A DNA stretch of 64,000 nucleotides, taken from assembly GCF_900635445.1 (NCBI RefSeq), contig NZ_LR134117.1, positions 3,162,001 through 3,226,000 of the forward strand, given 5' to 3'. Position 1 is the stretch's first letter. Each line of letters begins with the position of its first letter. Under the pieces are notes generated by a model. It was not told the DNA's origin, ran no database searches, and saw only the letters and a list, made by a program, of their open reading frames with translations. This document shows positions 55,821 through 64,000 of the stretch, in pieces. Both the position numbers and the translations under genes were made by a program. The DNA comes from Serratia odorifera (GTDB lineage Bacteria; Pseudomonadota; Gammaproteobacteria; Enterobacterales; Enterobacteriaceae).

Positions 55821-57239
55821 ATGCAAACCCATATCGCAGCAGTTGAAAATTTTGCACAGCATAATGAAGAAAGGCGAAGTAGCGCGTTCCAACGTGAGGT
55901 TGCTCACTATTTGGAACGCCACCCTGCAACGCAGTATATCGACATTCTCCTCACCGATCTCAATGGTTCCTTCCGCGGTAAACGTATTCCCGTCTCCGGG
56001 CTGAATAAACTGGAAAAAGGCTGTTATTTCCCCGCATCGGTATTTGCCATGGATATTTTGGGCAACGTGGTGGAAGAAACCGGTCTGGGCCAGGAGCTGG
56101 GTGAGCCGGACCGGGTGTGTATGCCGGTAGCGGGCACCTTGACGCCGTCGGCAGCGGATGCGGAAAATATCGGCCAGCTGTTGCTGACCATGCTGGATGA
56201 AGATGGCACTCCCTTTGACGTTGAACCCCGCAATGTGCTGAACCGAGTGTGGCAGATGTTGCGCCAGCGCGGCATGTTCCCGGTGGTAGCGGTAGAGTTG
56301 GAGTTCTATCTGATTGACCGACAGCGCGATGCCGAAGGGTATCTGCAACCGCCGTGCGCGCCCGGCACTCAGGAACGCAACGTGCAGAGCCAGGTGTATT
56401 CGCTGGACAATCTGAACCATTTTTCCGCGGTGCTGAACGACATCGACAGCCTGGCTCAGATGCAGGGGCTGCCAGCGGACGGCGCGGTGGCCGAAGCCTC
56501 GCCAGGCCAGTTTGAAGTGAATCTCAACCATACCGATAACGTGCTGCAGGCCTGTGATCACGCGCTGGCGCTGAAAAGGCTGGTGCGCCAGGTGGCGGAA
56601 AACCACGATTTGCACGCCACGTTTATGGCCAAACCCTATGAGGAATATACCGGCAGCGGTATGCATATCCATATCAGCATGGTGGACGGCAACGGGGTCA
56701 ATCTGTTTGCCGACGCGGACGGCGGCGACTCCGCGCTGCTGCGCCGCGCTCTGGCCGGGATGATTACGCTGATGCCCGCGTCAATGGCGCTGCTGGCACC
56801 CAATGTCAATGCCTTCCGGCGCTTCCAGCCAGGGATGTACGTGCCGACGCAGGCGTCATGGGGGCACAACAACCGTACCGTGGCGTTGCGTATTCCCTGT
56901 GGTGAACCACAACATCACCGGGTCGAATATCGGGTTGCCGGTGCCGATGCCAACCCTTATCTGGTGATGGCAACCGTGCTGAGTGGCATTCTATACGGCC
57001 TTGATCACACATTAGCGCTGCCCGAGCCGGTGACCGGTAACGGGTTGGAACAGCAAGGGCTGCCTTTCCCTATCCGCCAGAGCGACGCGTTGTATGAATT
57101 TGCCGAGCAGCCGGCGATGCAGCAGTATCTTGGCCAGCGCTTTTGCCATGTTTATCATGCCTGCAAGTCGAACGAGCTGATGCAGTTCGAGCGTATGGTG
57201 ACCGAAACCGAGATCGACTGGATGTTGAAAAATGCCTGA
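55821..57239 (+). CDS. puuA: gamma-glutamylputrescine synthetase
   Basis: A 472-residue glutamine-synthetase-fold enzyme, the same length as E. coli PuuA. The N-terminal domain has YIDILLTDLNGSFRGKRIPV; catalytic segments include VAVELEFYLID, GMHIHISMVDG, NAFRRFQPGMYVPTQASWGHNNR and RVEYRVAGADANPYL. It joins glutamate to putrescine with ATP as the first step of the Puu pathway. It is divergent from its likely repressor puuR and followed by puuP. Two operators lie upstream. Ends WMLKNA, as in E. coli. Intact. Confidence 0.95.
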   Translation: MQTHIAAVENFAQHNEERRSSAFQREVAHYLERHPATQYIDILLTDLNGSFRGKRIPVSGLNKLEKGCYFPASVFAMDILGNVVEETGLGQELGEPDRVCMPVAGTLTPSAADAENIGQLLLTMLDEDGTPFDVEPRNVLNRVWQMLRQRGMFPVVAVELEFYLIDRQRDAEGYLQPPCAPGTQERNVQSQVYSLDNLNHFSAVLNDIDSLAQMQGLPADGAVAEASPGQFEVNLNHTDNVLQACDHALALKRLVRQVAENHDLHATFMAKPYEEYTGSGMHIHISMVDGNGVNLFADADGGDSALLRRALAGMITLMPASMALLAPNVNAFRRFQPGMYVPTQASWGHNNRTVALRIPCGEPQHHRVEYRVAGADANPYLVMATVLSGILYGLDHTLALPEPVTGNGLEQQGLPFPIRQSDALYEFAEQPAMQQYLGQRFCHVYHACKSNELMQFERMVTETEIDWMLKNA

Positions 57240-57775
57240 AAAGAGGTATAAAGTAAGGCTAGTTAAATAACTTTTCGTGATATGACTTGCGGAATTATTA
57301 AGCCGTAAGGCGCTTTTCCAGTCGATCGCGAAAAGAATTTGTGTCAGAAGGCTTCTGGATCTTGTCATCCAGAGGCTTTCTGATGCAAAATATCCCCAAT
57401 GCAGATAGCCGACGTTTTAAAGCGTCGGTTATTTTTTTGCATTTTTGTTTTGTAAACCGAGCGTTTCATACACCAAGCGAGGCCGGACTTCGAGCCGGAT
57501 AGATAAACAGGTTTGTTCACGATCAACCAAAACTTTATGGTCGTGACTCATGAGGATAAGAAAGATGGGGCAATTTTTCACTTTAGCACCGGTGCCCGCC
57601 GGTTTCCGCTGCACTCGCAGCGATTATGGAGCAGCAGCCAAGGCCACCTTGACGCGTTATCCAGCTTCCAATACCCCTCTTTTAGAATTCAGTCGCACGT
57701 TGCGAAGTTTCCCCGCAACCTTGAGTCTTGGCGTGTCTATTATCCGCAAGTCTGAAGGTCAGGGGGGGCTGCGCA
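57240..57775. other. 536-bp spacer between puuA and puuP
   Basis: Holds a hairpin (TCTGGAT/ATCCAGA near 57354-57373), then a terminator at 57409-57438. After that comes a 78-codon open frame (57550-57786) with a fair ribosome-binding site that overlaps the puuP start; it is described among the findings. puuP thus has room for its own promoter. Confidence 0.5.
57409..57438 (+). terminator. terminator of puuA
   Basis: CCGACG pairs with CGTCGG around an 8-nt loop, followed by TTATTTTTTT. Located 170 bp after the puuA stop. Confidence 0.8.
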
Positions 57776-59146
57776 ATGTCCGATAACATCATCAGCGCTG
57801 CCGCAGCGGCACCGCGCCCTCAATTGCGTAAAACCCTGACGTTGCTCCCGGTGGTAATGATGGGTCTGGCTTACCTGCAGCCAATGACCATTTTCGATAC
57901 CTTCGGCATCGTTTCCGGCCTGACCGATGGTCACGTCGCGACCGCCTATGCCTTTGCGCTGCTGGCGGTACTGTTTACCGCGCTTAGCTACGGCAAACTG
58001 GTGAAGAAATTCCCATCTGCCGGCTCGGCTTATACCTATGCGCAAAAGGCCATTGGCCCGCACGTTGGCTTTATGGTCGGCTGGTCGTCGTTGCTCGACT
58101 ATCTGTTCATGCCGATGATCAACATCCTGTTGGCCAAGATTTACCTGGAAGCCATCTTCCCGGGCGTGCCGTCGTGGATTTTCGTCGCGGCGCTGGTGGC
58201 GTTGATGACGCTATTCAACCTGCGTGGCATCAAGCTGGTCGCTAACCTGAACTCCATCATCGTGGTGGTGCAGGTCGCCATCATGATCGTGTTCCTTGGC
58301 CTGGTGATCAACGGCGTTTATCACGGCGAAGGCGCAGGTCACTTGGTCAGCAGCCGCCCGTTCTGGTCTGAGGATGCCCACGTGGTGCCGATGATCACCG
58401 GTGCGACCATCCTGTGCTTCTCGTTCCTTGGCTTTGACGGAATCAGTTCGCTGTCGGAAGAAACCAAAGACGCAGAGAAAGTGATCCCGAAAGCGATTTT
58501 CCTGACGGCGCTGATCGGCGGCATTATCTTTATCGTGGTGTCTTACTTCGTGCAGCTGTACTTCCCGGACATCTCGCGCTTCAAGGATCCTGATGCGTCA
58601 CAGCCTGAAATCATGCTGTACGTGGCTGGCAAGTTCTTCCAGTCGGTCATTCTGGTGTTCTCCTGCGTGACGGTATTGGCATCCGGCATGGCGGCGCACG
58701 CTGGCGTTTCCCGTCTGATGTACGTGATGGGCCGCGATGGGGTATTCCCGCAGCGTTTCTTCGGCTATGTACACCCGCAATGGCGTACTCCGGCGCTGAA
58801 CGTGCTGCTGGTGGGGGCGATTGCCCTGTCTGCGGTATCGTTTGATCTGGTTACCGCCACCGCGTTGATCAACTTCGGTGCGCTGGTGGCTTTCACCTTC
58901 GTTAACCTGTCGGTGATTTCCCAGTTCTATATTCGCGATAAAATGAACCGTAGCGTTAAAGACACGGTTAATTATCTGATTCTGCCGATCATGGGCGCGT
59001 TGACGGTGGGCGCGCTGTGGTTGAATCTGGAAAGCAGCTCGATGACGCTGGGCCTGGTATGGGCGGCAATCGGCCTGATCTACCTGGCGTTTGTTACCCG
59101 CAGCTTCCGTTTGCCGGTACCGCAAGCCAGCGAAGACCTGGCCTAA
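57776..59146 (+). CDS. puuP: putrescine importer PuuP (APC family)
   Basis: A 456-residue permease with 12 helices. It starts [16 protein letters not shown] and continues [31 protein letters not shown], close to E. coli PuuP. Other matching segments are [33 protein letters not shown] (split here as [11 protein letters not shown] and [12 protein letters not shown]) and [15 protein letters not shown]. It imports putrescine with protons for the PuuA pathway. The ATG at 57776 follows a G7 run about seven bases upstream; the frame extends 16 codons earlier without conservation. It is in the puuA direction but after a terminator. Two terminators follow it. Confidence 0.93.
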   Translation: MSDNIISAAAAAPRPQLRKTLTLLPVVMMGLAYLQPMTIFDTFGIVSGLTDGHVATAYAFALLAVLFTALSYGKLVKKFPSAGSAYTYAQKAIGPHVGFMVGWSSLLDYLFMPMINILLAKIYLEAIFPGVPSWIFVAALVALMTLFNLRGIKLVANLNSIIVVVQVAIMIVFLGLVINGVYHGEGAGHLVSSRPFWSEDAHVVPMITGATILCFSFLGFDGISSLSEETKDAEKVIPKAIFLTALIGGIIFIVVSYFVQLYFPDISRFKDPDASQPEIMLYVAGKFFQSVILVFSCVTVLASGMAAHAGVSRLMYVMGRDGVFPQRFFGYVHPQWRTPALNVLLVGAIALSAVSFDLVTATALINFGALVAFTFVNLSVISQFYIRDKMNRSVKDTVNYLILPIMGALTVGALWLNLESSSMTLGLVWAAIGLIYLAFVTRSFRLPVPQASEDLA

Positions 59147-59152
59147 GCGCAT

Positions 59153-59178
59153 AAAAAAGGGTTCCGCCAGCGGAACCC
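59153..59178 (-). terminator. terminator of sbcB
   Basis: On the minus strand GGGTTCCGC and GCGGAACCC form a 9-bp stem followed by six T residues. It lies about 60 bp after the sbcB stop. Confidence 0.85.
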
Positions 59179-59205
59179 TGAGCAAGTCAGAATAGTGATA
59201 ATCCG

Positions 59206-59231
59206 AAAGGCCGCCGTTGCGGCCTTTTTCT
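59206..59231 (+). terminator. terminator of puuP
   Basis: AAAGGCCGC and GCGGCCTTT form a 9-bp stem with a 4-nt loop, followed on the plus strand by TTCTTT. It is the second of two hairpins between the convergent puuP and sbcB. Confidence 0.8.
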
Positions 59232-59236
59232 TTGCC

Positions 59237-60664
59237 TCAACCAACCAGTTGCTTGCCGTAATCGAACAGCGATTTCAGCAACGCCAGCTTGGCGCTGTCC
59301 GCTTCATGCAGGTTGTATAACGCTTCCAGTTGCAGCACATAACTTTGCACTTTTTCGGCGCTGAGCGCTGTCTGGCGATGTTGCAGCCAGCGACGTTGCT
59401 CGCCGTCATCCAGCGTATTGGGGTAATTGCGCGCGCGGAAACGGAACAGCAACTCCTGCATACGGTCATCGTTGAAGGTCAAATCCAGCGCCGGCAGATT
59501 TTGCGGTTTGGTCTGCTGAATGATTTTCATCGCCGCTTTGTCGGCGTCGCTGAAGAAGCCGTCATACAGCCTGGCATCGACGTCGTCACTGGCAGCAAAA
59601 GGTTCGGCGTCAGCATACAGTGCCACCACCTTTTCACGCACCTGCGGATGCTGGCGCAGGATCTGCAGATTGTTCAGACAGGCCTGGCGATCGATGCCCA
59701 GCCGGTCGGCATTCTCCGGCAGCAGCGTTTTTGCCGGCGCCAGCACCGGGCATTTGTTGATATGCACCAGTTTGATCGGCACCGGCGGCCGATCGGCGCT
59801 GAGCCGATCGCGGCGGGTATACAGTCGTTCACGCAGTTGGTCGGCATCCAGCTCCAGCAGCGGCGTCATGTCGCCGGCCAGGTCGCACACGATCAGCGCA
59901 TTTTTATTGTCCGGGTGCCAGGCCAGCGGCGCGACCCAACTGGTGTTGCTGCGTGCGGCACCAAACATGCCGGAGACGTGCACCAGCGGCGTCATTTCGG
60001 CAATGTCGACCAGCGCGTTCAGCTTGTGTTTGTTGCGGTGTTGCAGCAGGTAATCAAACAGCCGTGGCTGGGCCTGACGTACCAGCTTGGCCATGGCAAT
60101 GGTGGCATGCACGTCGGACATTGCGTCGTGCGCCTGTTCATGCGCGACGCCGTTGGCGCGCGTCAGGTGCTCAAGCCGGAAACTGGGGAAACCGTCGTCG
60201 TTTTCTGGCCAGACGATGCCCTCAGGGCGCAGGGCGTAGCAGGCACGCATCACATCGAGCAAGTCCCAGCGGGAATTGCCGTTCTGCCAGCTGTAGGCAT
60301 AAGGGTCGTAAAAACTGCGATAGAAGATGTTGCGGCTGACTTCGTCATCGAAGCGAATGTTGTTGTAGCCGACGATGCAGGTGCCGGGGACGCTGAAGGC
60401 CTGGTGTATCTGGCGGGCGAACTCCGCTTCGCACACGCCTTTTGCCAGCGCCTCCTGCGGGGTTATACCGGTAATCATCACCGCTTCGGGGTCGGGCAGG
60501 TAGTCATCGGCCGGGGCGCAGTAGATCACCAGCGGCTCTTCGATAATATTAAAGTCCATGTCGGTTCGCACGCCGGCGAACTGCGCCGGGCGATCCATCG
60601 ATGGACTTTTGCCGAAGGTTTCATAGTCGTGGAAGTAGAATGTGGCCGGTGCCTTGCTGCTCAA
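59237..60664 (-). CDS. sbcB: exodeoxyribonuclease I
   Basis: A 475-residue DnaQ-fold 3'-5' exonuclease, the same length as E. coli ExoI. Motifs: FYFHDYETFGKSPSMDRPAQFAG at the N-terminus (catalytic DxE; quoted residues FHDYETFG), YNNIRFDDEV, ANGVAHEQAHDAMSDVHAT with the catalytic HxAxxD, and a C-terminal SH3-like and helical region. It degrades single-stranded DNA and works with SSB in recombination and mismatch repair. A terminator separates it from convergent puuP. A small membrane-protein gene lies 71 bp upstream on the same strand. Intact. Confidence 0.95.
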   Translation of the reverse strand: MSSKAPATFYFHDYETFGKSPSMDRPAQFAGVRTDMDFNIIEEPLVIYCAPADDYLPDPEAVMITGITPQEALAKGVCEAEFARQIHQAFSVPGTCIVGYNNIRFDDEVSRNIFYRSFYDPYAYSWQNGNSRWDLLDVMRACYALRPEGIVWPENDDGFPSFRLEHLTRANGVAHEQAHDAMSDVHATIAMAKLVRQAQPRLFDYLLQHRNKHKLNALVDIAEMTPLVHVSGMFGAARSNTSWVAPLAWHPDNKNALIVCDLAGDMTPLLELDADQLRERLYTRRDRLSADRPPVPIKLVHINKCPVLAPAKTLLPENADRLGIDRQACLNNLQILRQHPQVREKVVALYADAEPFAASDDVDARLYDGFFSDADKAAMKIIQQTKPQNLPALDLTFNDDRMQELLFRFRARNYPNTLDDGEQRRWLQHRQTALSAEKVQSYVLQLEALYNLHEADSAKLALLKSLFDYGKQLVG

Positions 60665-60735
60665 AATCGCATCTCTTCAGTCGCGTAGGAATATCTCCCT
60701 ATTGTAACGGCGTGCGGCGCGATGCCAAGCAGTGG

Positions 60736-60960
60736 TTATGCTTTCACATCGAAATGCGCGTTGTTACGCATGCTGTTCGTAGCAATGGCGTGCGGGTTTT
60801 TGGCGTGCGGACTGATACTGGCCTTTGCCATCTGGTCACTTTGTTGTGCAGAGTGTTGCAATAATCGTTCGCTCAGCGTATGTACACCCTGGATCACCGC
60901 TAGCCAGCACAGTGTGCAAAATAGCAGCACACCCAGCCAGACTTTTCTTTTGTAGCTCAT
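60736..60960 (-). CDS. small single-pass membrane protein (74 aa)
   Basis: A 74-residue product with one hydrophobic helix near the N-terminus (VWLGVLLFCTLCWLAVI, about residues 7-23) after a basic start (MSYKRK), then a polar tail with Gln- and His-rich segments. GGAG lies six bases before the ATG, which supports a real gene. The N-in, C-out orientation would put the tail in the periplasm. No family is recognised. It lies upstream of sbcB on the same strand, with a 71-bp gap. Confidence 0.6.
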   Translation of the reverse strand: MSYKRKVWLGVLLFCTLCWLAVIQGVHTLSERLLQHSAQQSDQMAKASISPHAKNPHAIATNSMRNNAHFDVKA

Positions 60961-61209
60961 GGTCGCTCCGAAAAGGACGGGAATAATTGTGCAGATTAAA
61001 ACAGACGCAACATAAATAAGATATCAACGCACAAGAAATATCTTATCTGCAGCCGAGGGAGAGTGTTACCAATGGCGGTTTGATGTTTCAGGATATTCCT
61101 TAAGATAATATTAAGATGCTCTTTATTTTTCGTGCGTATTCTATTGATGATGCGTTTAATTGTTACCACATACAATCCGTCTCATTCAATGCCAATGTGG
61201 ATGATGACC

Positions 61210-62319
61210 ATGAAAACTTTACTACTGACGGGCGCTACCGGCTTTCTCGGAGGTGCGGTGCTTGAGAAGTTACTTATTGAAAAACAGCCAGTTAATTTCC
61301 TGTTACTGGTGCGGGCTAATAATCCTGCACAGGGCTTGACGCGTATTAAGGATAATATGGCCAAATTTAATCTTGCGCCTGATTTATTCAACAATATTAG
61401 CGAAGAAAATATTCTATTAGGGGACTTGTCCGAGCCGGAAGGCTTTTTATCGGACCGTCGAATTAATCGGGTAACGCATGTTATCAATTGTGCGGCGGTG
61501 GCGTCATTTGGCAATAATCCGCTTATTTGGAAAGTCAACGTTGAAGGTACGCTGGCTCTGGCGAAGAGAATGTCGCAGGTTGGTGGATTGCAACGCTTTT
61601 TACACGTAGGCACCGCTATGTCCTGTGCGCCGGAGCAGGGGGCGCTGGTGTCGGAAAGCGGCGAGTTTGAATCTGACGCCGAGCACCTGGTGGAATATAC
61701 CCGCTCCAAATCCACCATCGAACAGCGCATGCGTCGTGAATTGCCGCAATTGCCATTGGTGATTGCCCGGCCTTCGATCGTGGTCGGCCATACGCGCCTC
61801 GGCTGCCAGCCATCGAGCAGTATTTTCTGGGTGTTCAGCATGGCGCTGATGCTGCGTAAATTCATGTGCTCGCTGCAGGACAATATTGATGTCATCCCGG
61901 TCGATTATTGCGCCGACGCGCTAGTGATGCTGATCAACGGCGAACGACTGGAAAATGATCTGTACCATATTTCTGCCGGCGAAGAGTGCAGCGTCAGTTT
62001 TGCCGACATTGATCGGGCAATGGCGGCGGCGTTGGAAACCGCGCCGGTCGGCGATCGCTATGCGCAGGTCAGCTATGATGCGCTGGTGCAGATGCGCCGG
62101 CAGTTGAAAGACATTTTTGGTCCGTGCAATGAACGTCTGATGCTCAAGGCGATGCGTCTGTATGGTTCATTCGCCATGCTCAACGTACGGTTCAGTAACG
62201 AAAAAATCCTCAAGCTGGGCATGCCGAAACCACCGCGCTTCACCGATTATATCGCGCGTTGCGTGCAGTCGACGCGTGGCCTGTCGATTCCGCAGCAGAT
62301 GGTGGTGGATTTCAAATAG
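61210..62319 (+). CDS. extended SDR / fatty acyl-CoA reductase-like NAD(P)-binding protein
   Basis: A 369-residue Rossmann protein. The nucleotide loop is TLLLTGATGFLGGAVLEKLL (TGxxGxxG), a mid-protein VINCAAVASFGNNP matches the NNAG-like turn, and the catalytic pair is YTRSK at about residue 160. The layout matches the thioester-reductase/Male-sterility (NAD_binding_4) group, which reduces acyl thioesters to aldehydes or alcohols. The ATG at 61210 is the last of a cluster of ATGs and gives a normal N-terminus; upstream codons look non-coding. It is alone, convergent with the S24 repressor (4 bp apart). No carrier or adenylation gene is near. The substrate is unknown. Confidence 0.82.
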   Translation: MKTLLLTGATGFLGGAVLEKLLIEKQPVNFLLLVRANNPAQGLTRIKDNMAKFNLAPDLFNNISEENILLGDLSEPEGFLSDRRINRVTHVINCAAVASFGNNPLIWKVNVEGTLALAKRMSQVGGLQRFLHVGTAMSCAPEQGALVSESGEFESDAEHLVEYTRSKSTIEQRMRRELPQLPLVIARPSIVVGHTRLGCQPSSSIFWVFSMALMLRKFMCSLQDNIDVIPVDYCADALVMLINGERLENDLYHISAGEECSVSFADIDRAMAAALETAPVGDRYAQVSYDALVQMRRQLKDIFGPCNERLMLKAMRLYGSFAMLNVRFSNEKILKLGMPKPPRFTDYIARCVQSTRGLSIPQQMVVDFK

Positions 62320-62323
62320 ACGT

Positions 62324-63070
62324 TTACCAGGACGAGGACGACCAGAATACCCGGCCCAGCACGATCAACTGTTCTTTGCGTTGCTGATAGCTGAGCTGTT
62401 CGTCCTGGTATTCTTCGCGGTTCAGCGAGCGGATGATGACCCCGCCGTCCGGCTGTTCGATCAGGATTTTGACCCGCAGCAGGTTGCCGTGGCGAATGGC
62501 GTAGGTTTTTCCTTCGCGTATGCGCGTGTCGTCGGTATTGATGCCCACCACGTCACCGTCCTGCAGGCGAGGCTCCATGCTCGAGCCGGAAATGCGGATA
62601 ATGCGCGCGGCATTGACCGGAATGCCCATCTTGTGCAGATAGTAGCGGCGGAATATCAGGGAGAACGCTTCGAGATCGACAATATCATAGCAGCCGTCGC
62701 CGGCAGAGAAATCGATGTCCAGCAGCGGGATCTCCACAAACTCTTCCCGATCCTGCTCGGTTTCTTCCCACACCACCGGTTTTAGCCGCGCAGGCTGAAA
62801 GTCGGATCCCGCCGCGACGTTTTCAAACGGTCTTGCCAGCGATTTTTCATGGAACACGTCAAGCCAGCCGGTGGGCAGGCTGAGCCTGGCCTCAATCCGC
62901 CTGGCGAGGTTATCGCCAAGATTGCGGCAGGATTTGTCACCGGTGATTTGGCTGAGCGTGGGCGCAGAAGATTCAACCAGCCTGGAAAATTCATGTTGGT
63001 TGATGCCGTTGCGCGCATAGCGTGCCATCAGATCGCGCAGATTATTGCGCCGTATTTCTTTGATTTCCAT
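62324..63070 (-). CDS. S24/LexA-fold helix-turn-helix repressor
   Basis: A 248-residue phage-repressor-like protein. Residues about 8-65 are a helix-turn-helix (MARYARNGINQHEFSRLV ... LSQITGDKSCRNLG); residues about 120-240 are a peptidase S24 domain with catalytic Ser in SGSSMEPRLQDGDVV and Lys in LRVKIL. An Ala-Gly pair in DFSAGDG fits self-cleavage. Such proteins derepress genes after RecA-stimulated cleavage. No phage genes are adjacent within the window; it is divergent from an amidase gene across 173 bp. It may be a stray prophage repressor or a domesticated regulator. Confidence 0.85.
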   Translation of the reverse strand: MEIKEIRRNNLRDLMARYARNGINQHEFSRLVESSAPTLSQITGDKSCRNLGDNLARRIEARLSLPTGWLDVFHEKSLARPFENVAAGSDFQPARLKPVVWEETEQDREEFVEIPLLDIDFSAGDGCYDIVDLEAFSLIFRRYYLHKMGIPVNAARIIRISGSSMEPRLQDGDVVGINTDDTRIREGKTYAIRHGNLLRVKILIEQPDGGVIIRSLNREEYQDEQLSYQQRKEQLIVLGRVFWSSSSW

Positions 63071-63243
63071 CGGCCGATAATCGCACCGTTTGGCAAAAAG
63101 TGGAATATCCTGTTGCTAAAAACTTGCCCTCAATTTAGCAATCCGCTAAAAGTGGGGGAGCCACGAGGAATCGCCGCGGCTGTTTTGCCTATCGTGACGA
63201 TCGGTGAACGGCATCTGCGGCAACCACCAAGAGGGAATCTGTG

Positions 63244-64000
63244 ATGTTCACTATTGATTACAACAGTTATCGGTCGGTAACCAGCTTCAACCGCCGCGTG
63301 CGTTTTCTGGTGTTGCATTATACCGCGCAAAACTTTGCCGACTCGATAACCTCGCTGACCGGGCCCGCCGTCAGCGCGCATTATCTGGTGCCGGATCCGG
63401 ACGATCAAAGTTATCGTGAGGCCGGCTATGGCGATCTGCGTATTTTCAACCTGGTGGATGAAAACGAACGCGCCTGGCATGCCGGCGCCAGCCAGTGGGC
63501 AGGGCGCACCAATCTCAACGACACCGCTATCGGCATCGAAATCGTCAATCTGGCGAGCGGCGACGGCGAAAATATTCACTTCCCGCCGTTCAATTCCCAG
63601 CAGATCGACGCGGTGATCCAACTAACGAGCAATATTTTGCAGCGCTATCCGGACATTTCGCCGGTTAACGTGGTGGCGCATTCGGATATCGCCCCTGGCC
63701 GCAAAAGCGACCCAGGCCCGCAGTTCCCCTGGTTACAACTGTATCAGGCCGGTGTTGGAGCCTGGTATGACGCCGCGGTGCAGCATCGCCATCAACAGCA
63801 TTATTGCCGTCACGGCCTGCCCGAACGTTCAGCGCTGCTGGCGCTGTTCGCCCGCTACGGCTACGACACGTCTGCCGCCGACAGCGATGAAGGTTACCGT
63901 CAACTGGTGCGCGCCTTTCAATTGCATTTTCGTCAGCGCCAGTATGATGGTGTGATGGATGCCGAAACGGCGGCCACCTTGCAGGCGCTGGTGGACAAAT
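63244..64000 (+). CDS. N-acetylmuramoyl-L-alanine amidase (AmiD/AmpD type), 3' end outside window
   Basis: The ATG at 63244 (GAGG about nine bases upstream) opens a frame of 252 codons that reaches the window edge without a stop. The Amidase_2 domain shows zinc ligands in VLHYTAQNF, VAHSDIAPGRKSDPG and the neighbouring GIEIVN motif. From about residue 190 a peptidoglycan-binding (PG_binding_1) helix bundle begins (LLALFARYGYD ... FQLHFRQRQYDGVMD). No signal peptide or lipobox is seen at this start, unlike E. coli AmiD. It cuts the amide between MurNAc and L-Ala. Divergent from the S24 repressor. Partial, but the catalytic part is complete. Confidence 0.9.
   Translation, partial: MFTIDYNSYRSVTSFNRRVRFLVLHYTAQNFADSITSLTGPAVSAHYLVPDPDDQSYREAGYGDLRIFNLVDENERAWHAGASQWAGRTNLNDTAIGIEIVNLASGDGENIHFPPFNSQQIDAVIQLTSNILQRYPDISPVNVVAHSDIAPGRKSDPGPQFPWLQLYQAGVGAWYDAAVQHRHQQHYCRHGLPERSALLALFARYGYDTSAADSDEGYRQLVRAFQLHFRQRQYDGVMDAETAATLQALVDK

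Noticed and set aside
59330..60688. 452-codon open frame on the plus strand
   Set aside because: Antisense shadow of sbcB; no ribosome-binding site and no recognisable domain.
1..64000. CRISPR array, rRNA operon, replication origin
   Set aside because: No regularly spaced repeats, rRNA sequence or DnaA-box cluster were seen.

Overview
The window looks like the chromosome of an enterobacterium of the Serratia type (genus inferred). Gene content and order follow the Escherichia coli yej/yei region almost completely: tRNA-Pro, yejM-yejL, yejK, rplY, radD, rsuA, bcr, yejG, yejFEBA, pdeN, mepS, lpxT, yeiR, yeiQ, efpL, yeiW, setB, fruBKA, nfo, yeiH, yeiE, lysP and a cirA-like receptor. Genes absent from that place in E. 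coli are interleaved: a TetR regulator, a small pilin-like protein, uxuA, mtr, torYZ, a Nudix hydrolase, a GGDEF protein, an iron ABC transporter, a sugar ABC transporter and the puuR/puuA/puuP genes.

Bases 1-6170 are the only clearly foreign stretch. They lie against the 3' end of tRNA-Pro(GGG), a common integration site. The left edge carries AT-rich, tightly packed genes of unknown function. Next comes an IS66-family element (1197-5780) with inverted ends and an 8-bp target duplication. Its transposase gene tnpC is split by a complete group II intron (3100-4957) that encodes its own reverse transcriptase/maturase; removing the intron restores a 536-residue TnpC. The element's TnpA carries an N-terminal domain resembling the IS21 transposase IstA.

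From 6171 to 26440 lie envelope, translation and repair genes: tRNA-Pro, the lipopolysaccharide regulator yejM, nucleoid protein yejK, ribosomal protein L25, helicase radD, rRNA pseudouridine synthase rsuA, the Bcr exporter, the Yej peptide importer, a c-di-GMP phosphodiesterase (pdeN), peptidoglycan hydrolase mepS, lipid A kinase lpxT and metal-chaperone GTPase yeiR. From 26490 to 41850 come hexuronate catabolism (yeiQ, uxuA, divergent), efpL, aromatic amino acid import (mtr, with a TrpR-like operator), sugar efflux (setB), anaerobic N-/S-oxide respiration (torY-torZ) and fructose uptake (fruBKA, with two Cra-like operators).

From 41939 to 64000 come DNA repair (nfo), yeiH with its regulator yeiE, lysine import, a degenerate GGDEF protein, Fur-box-associated iron uptake, a sugar ABC transporter without a binding protein, putrescine use (puuR divergent from puuA-puuP, with two PuuR-like operators), exonuclease I, an extended SDR reductase, an S24 repressor and an amidase cut by the window end.

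Several highly conserved genes (yejA, pdeN, torZ, torY, fruK, fruA) carry single-base frameshifts, nearly all in homopolymer runs. This pattern points to sequencing error more than to gene loss. Transcription order, regulation and function are inferred from sequence and family knowledge; no search was run.
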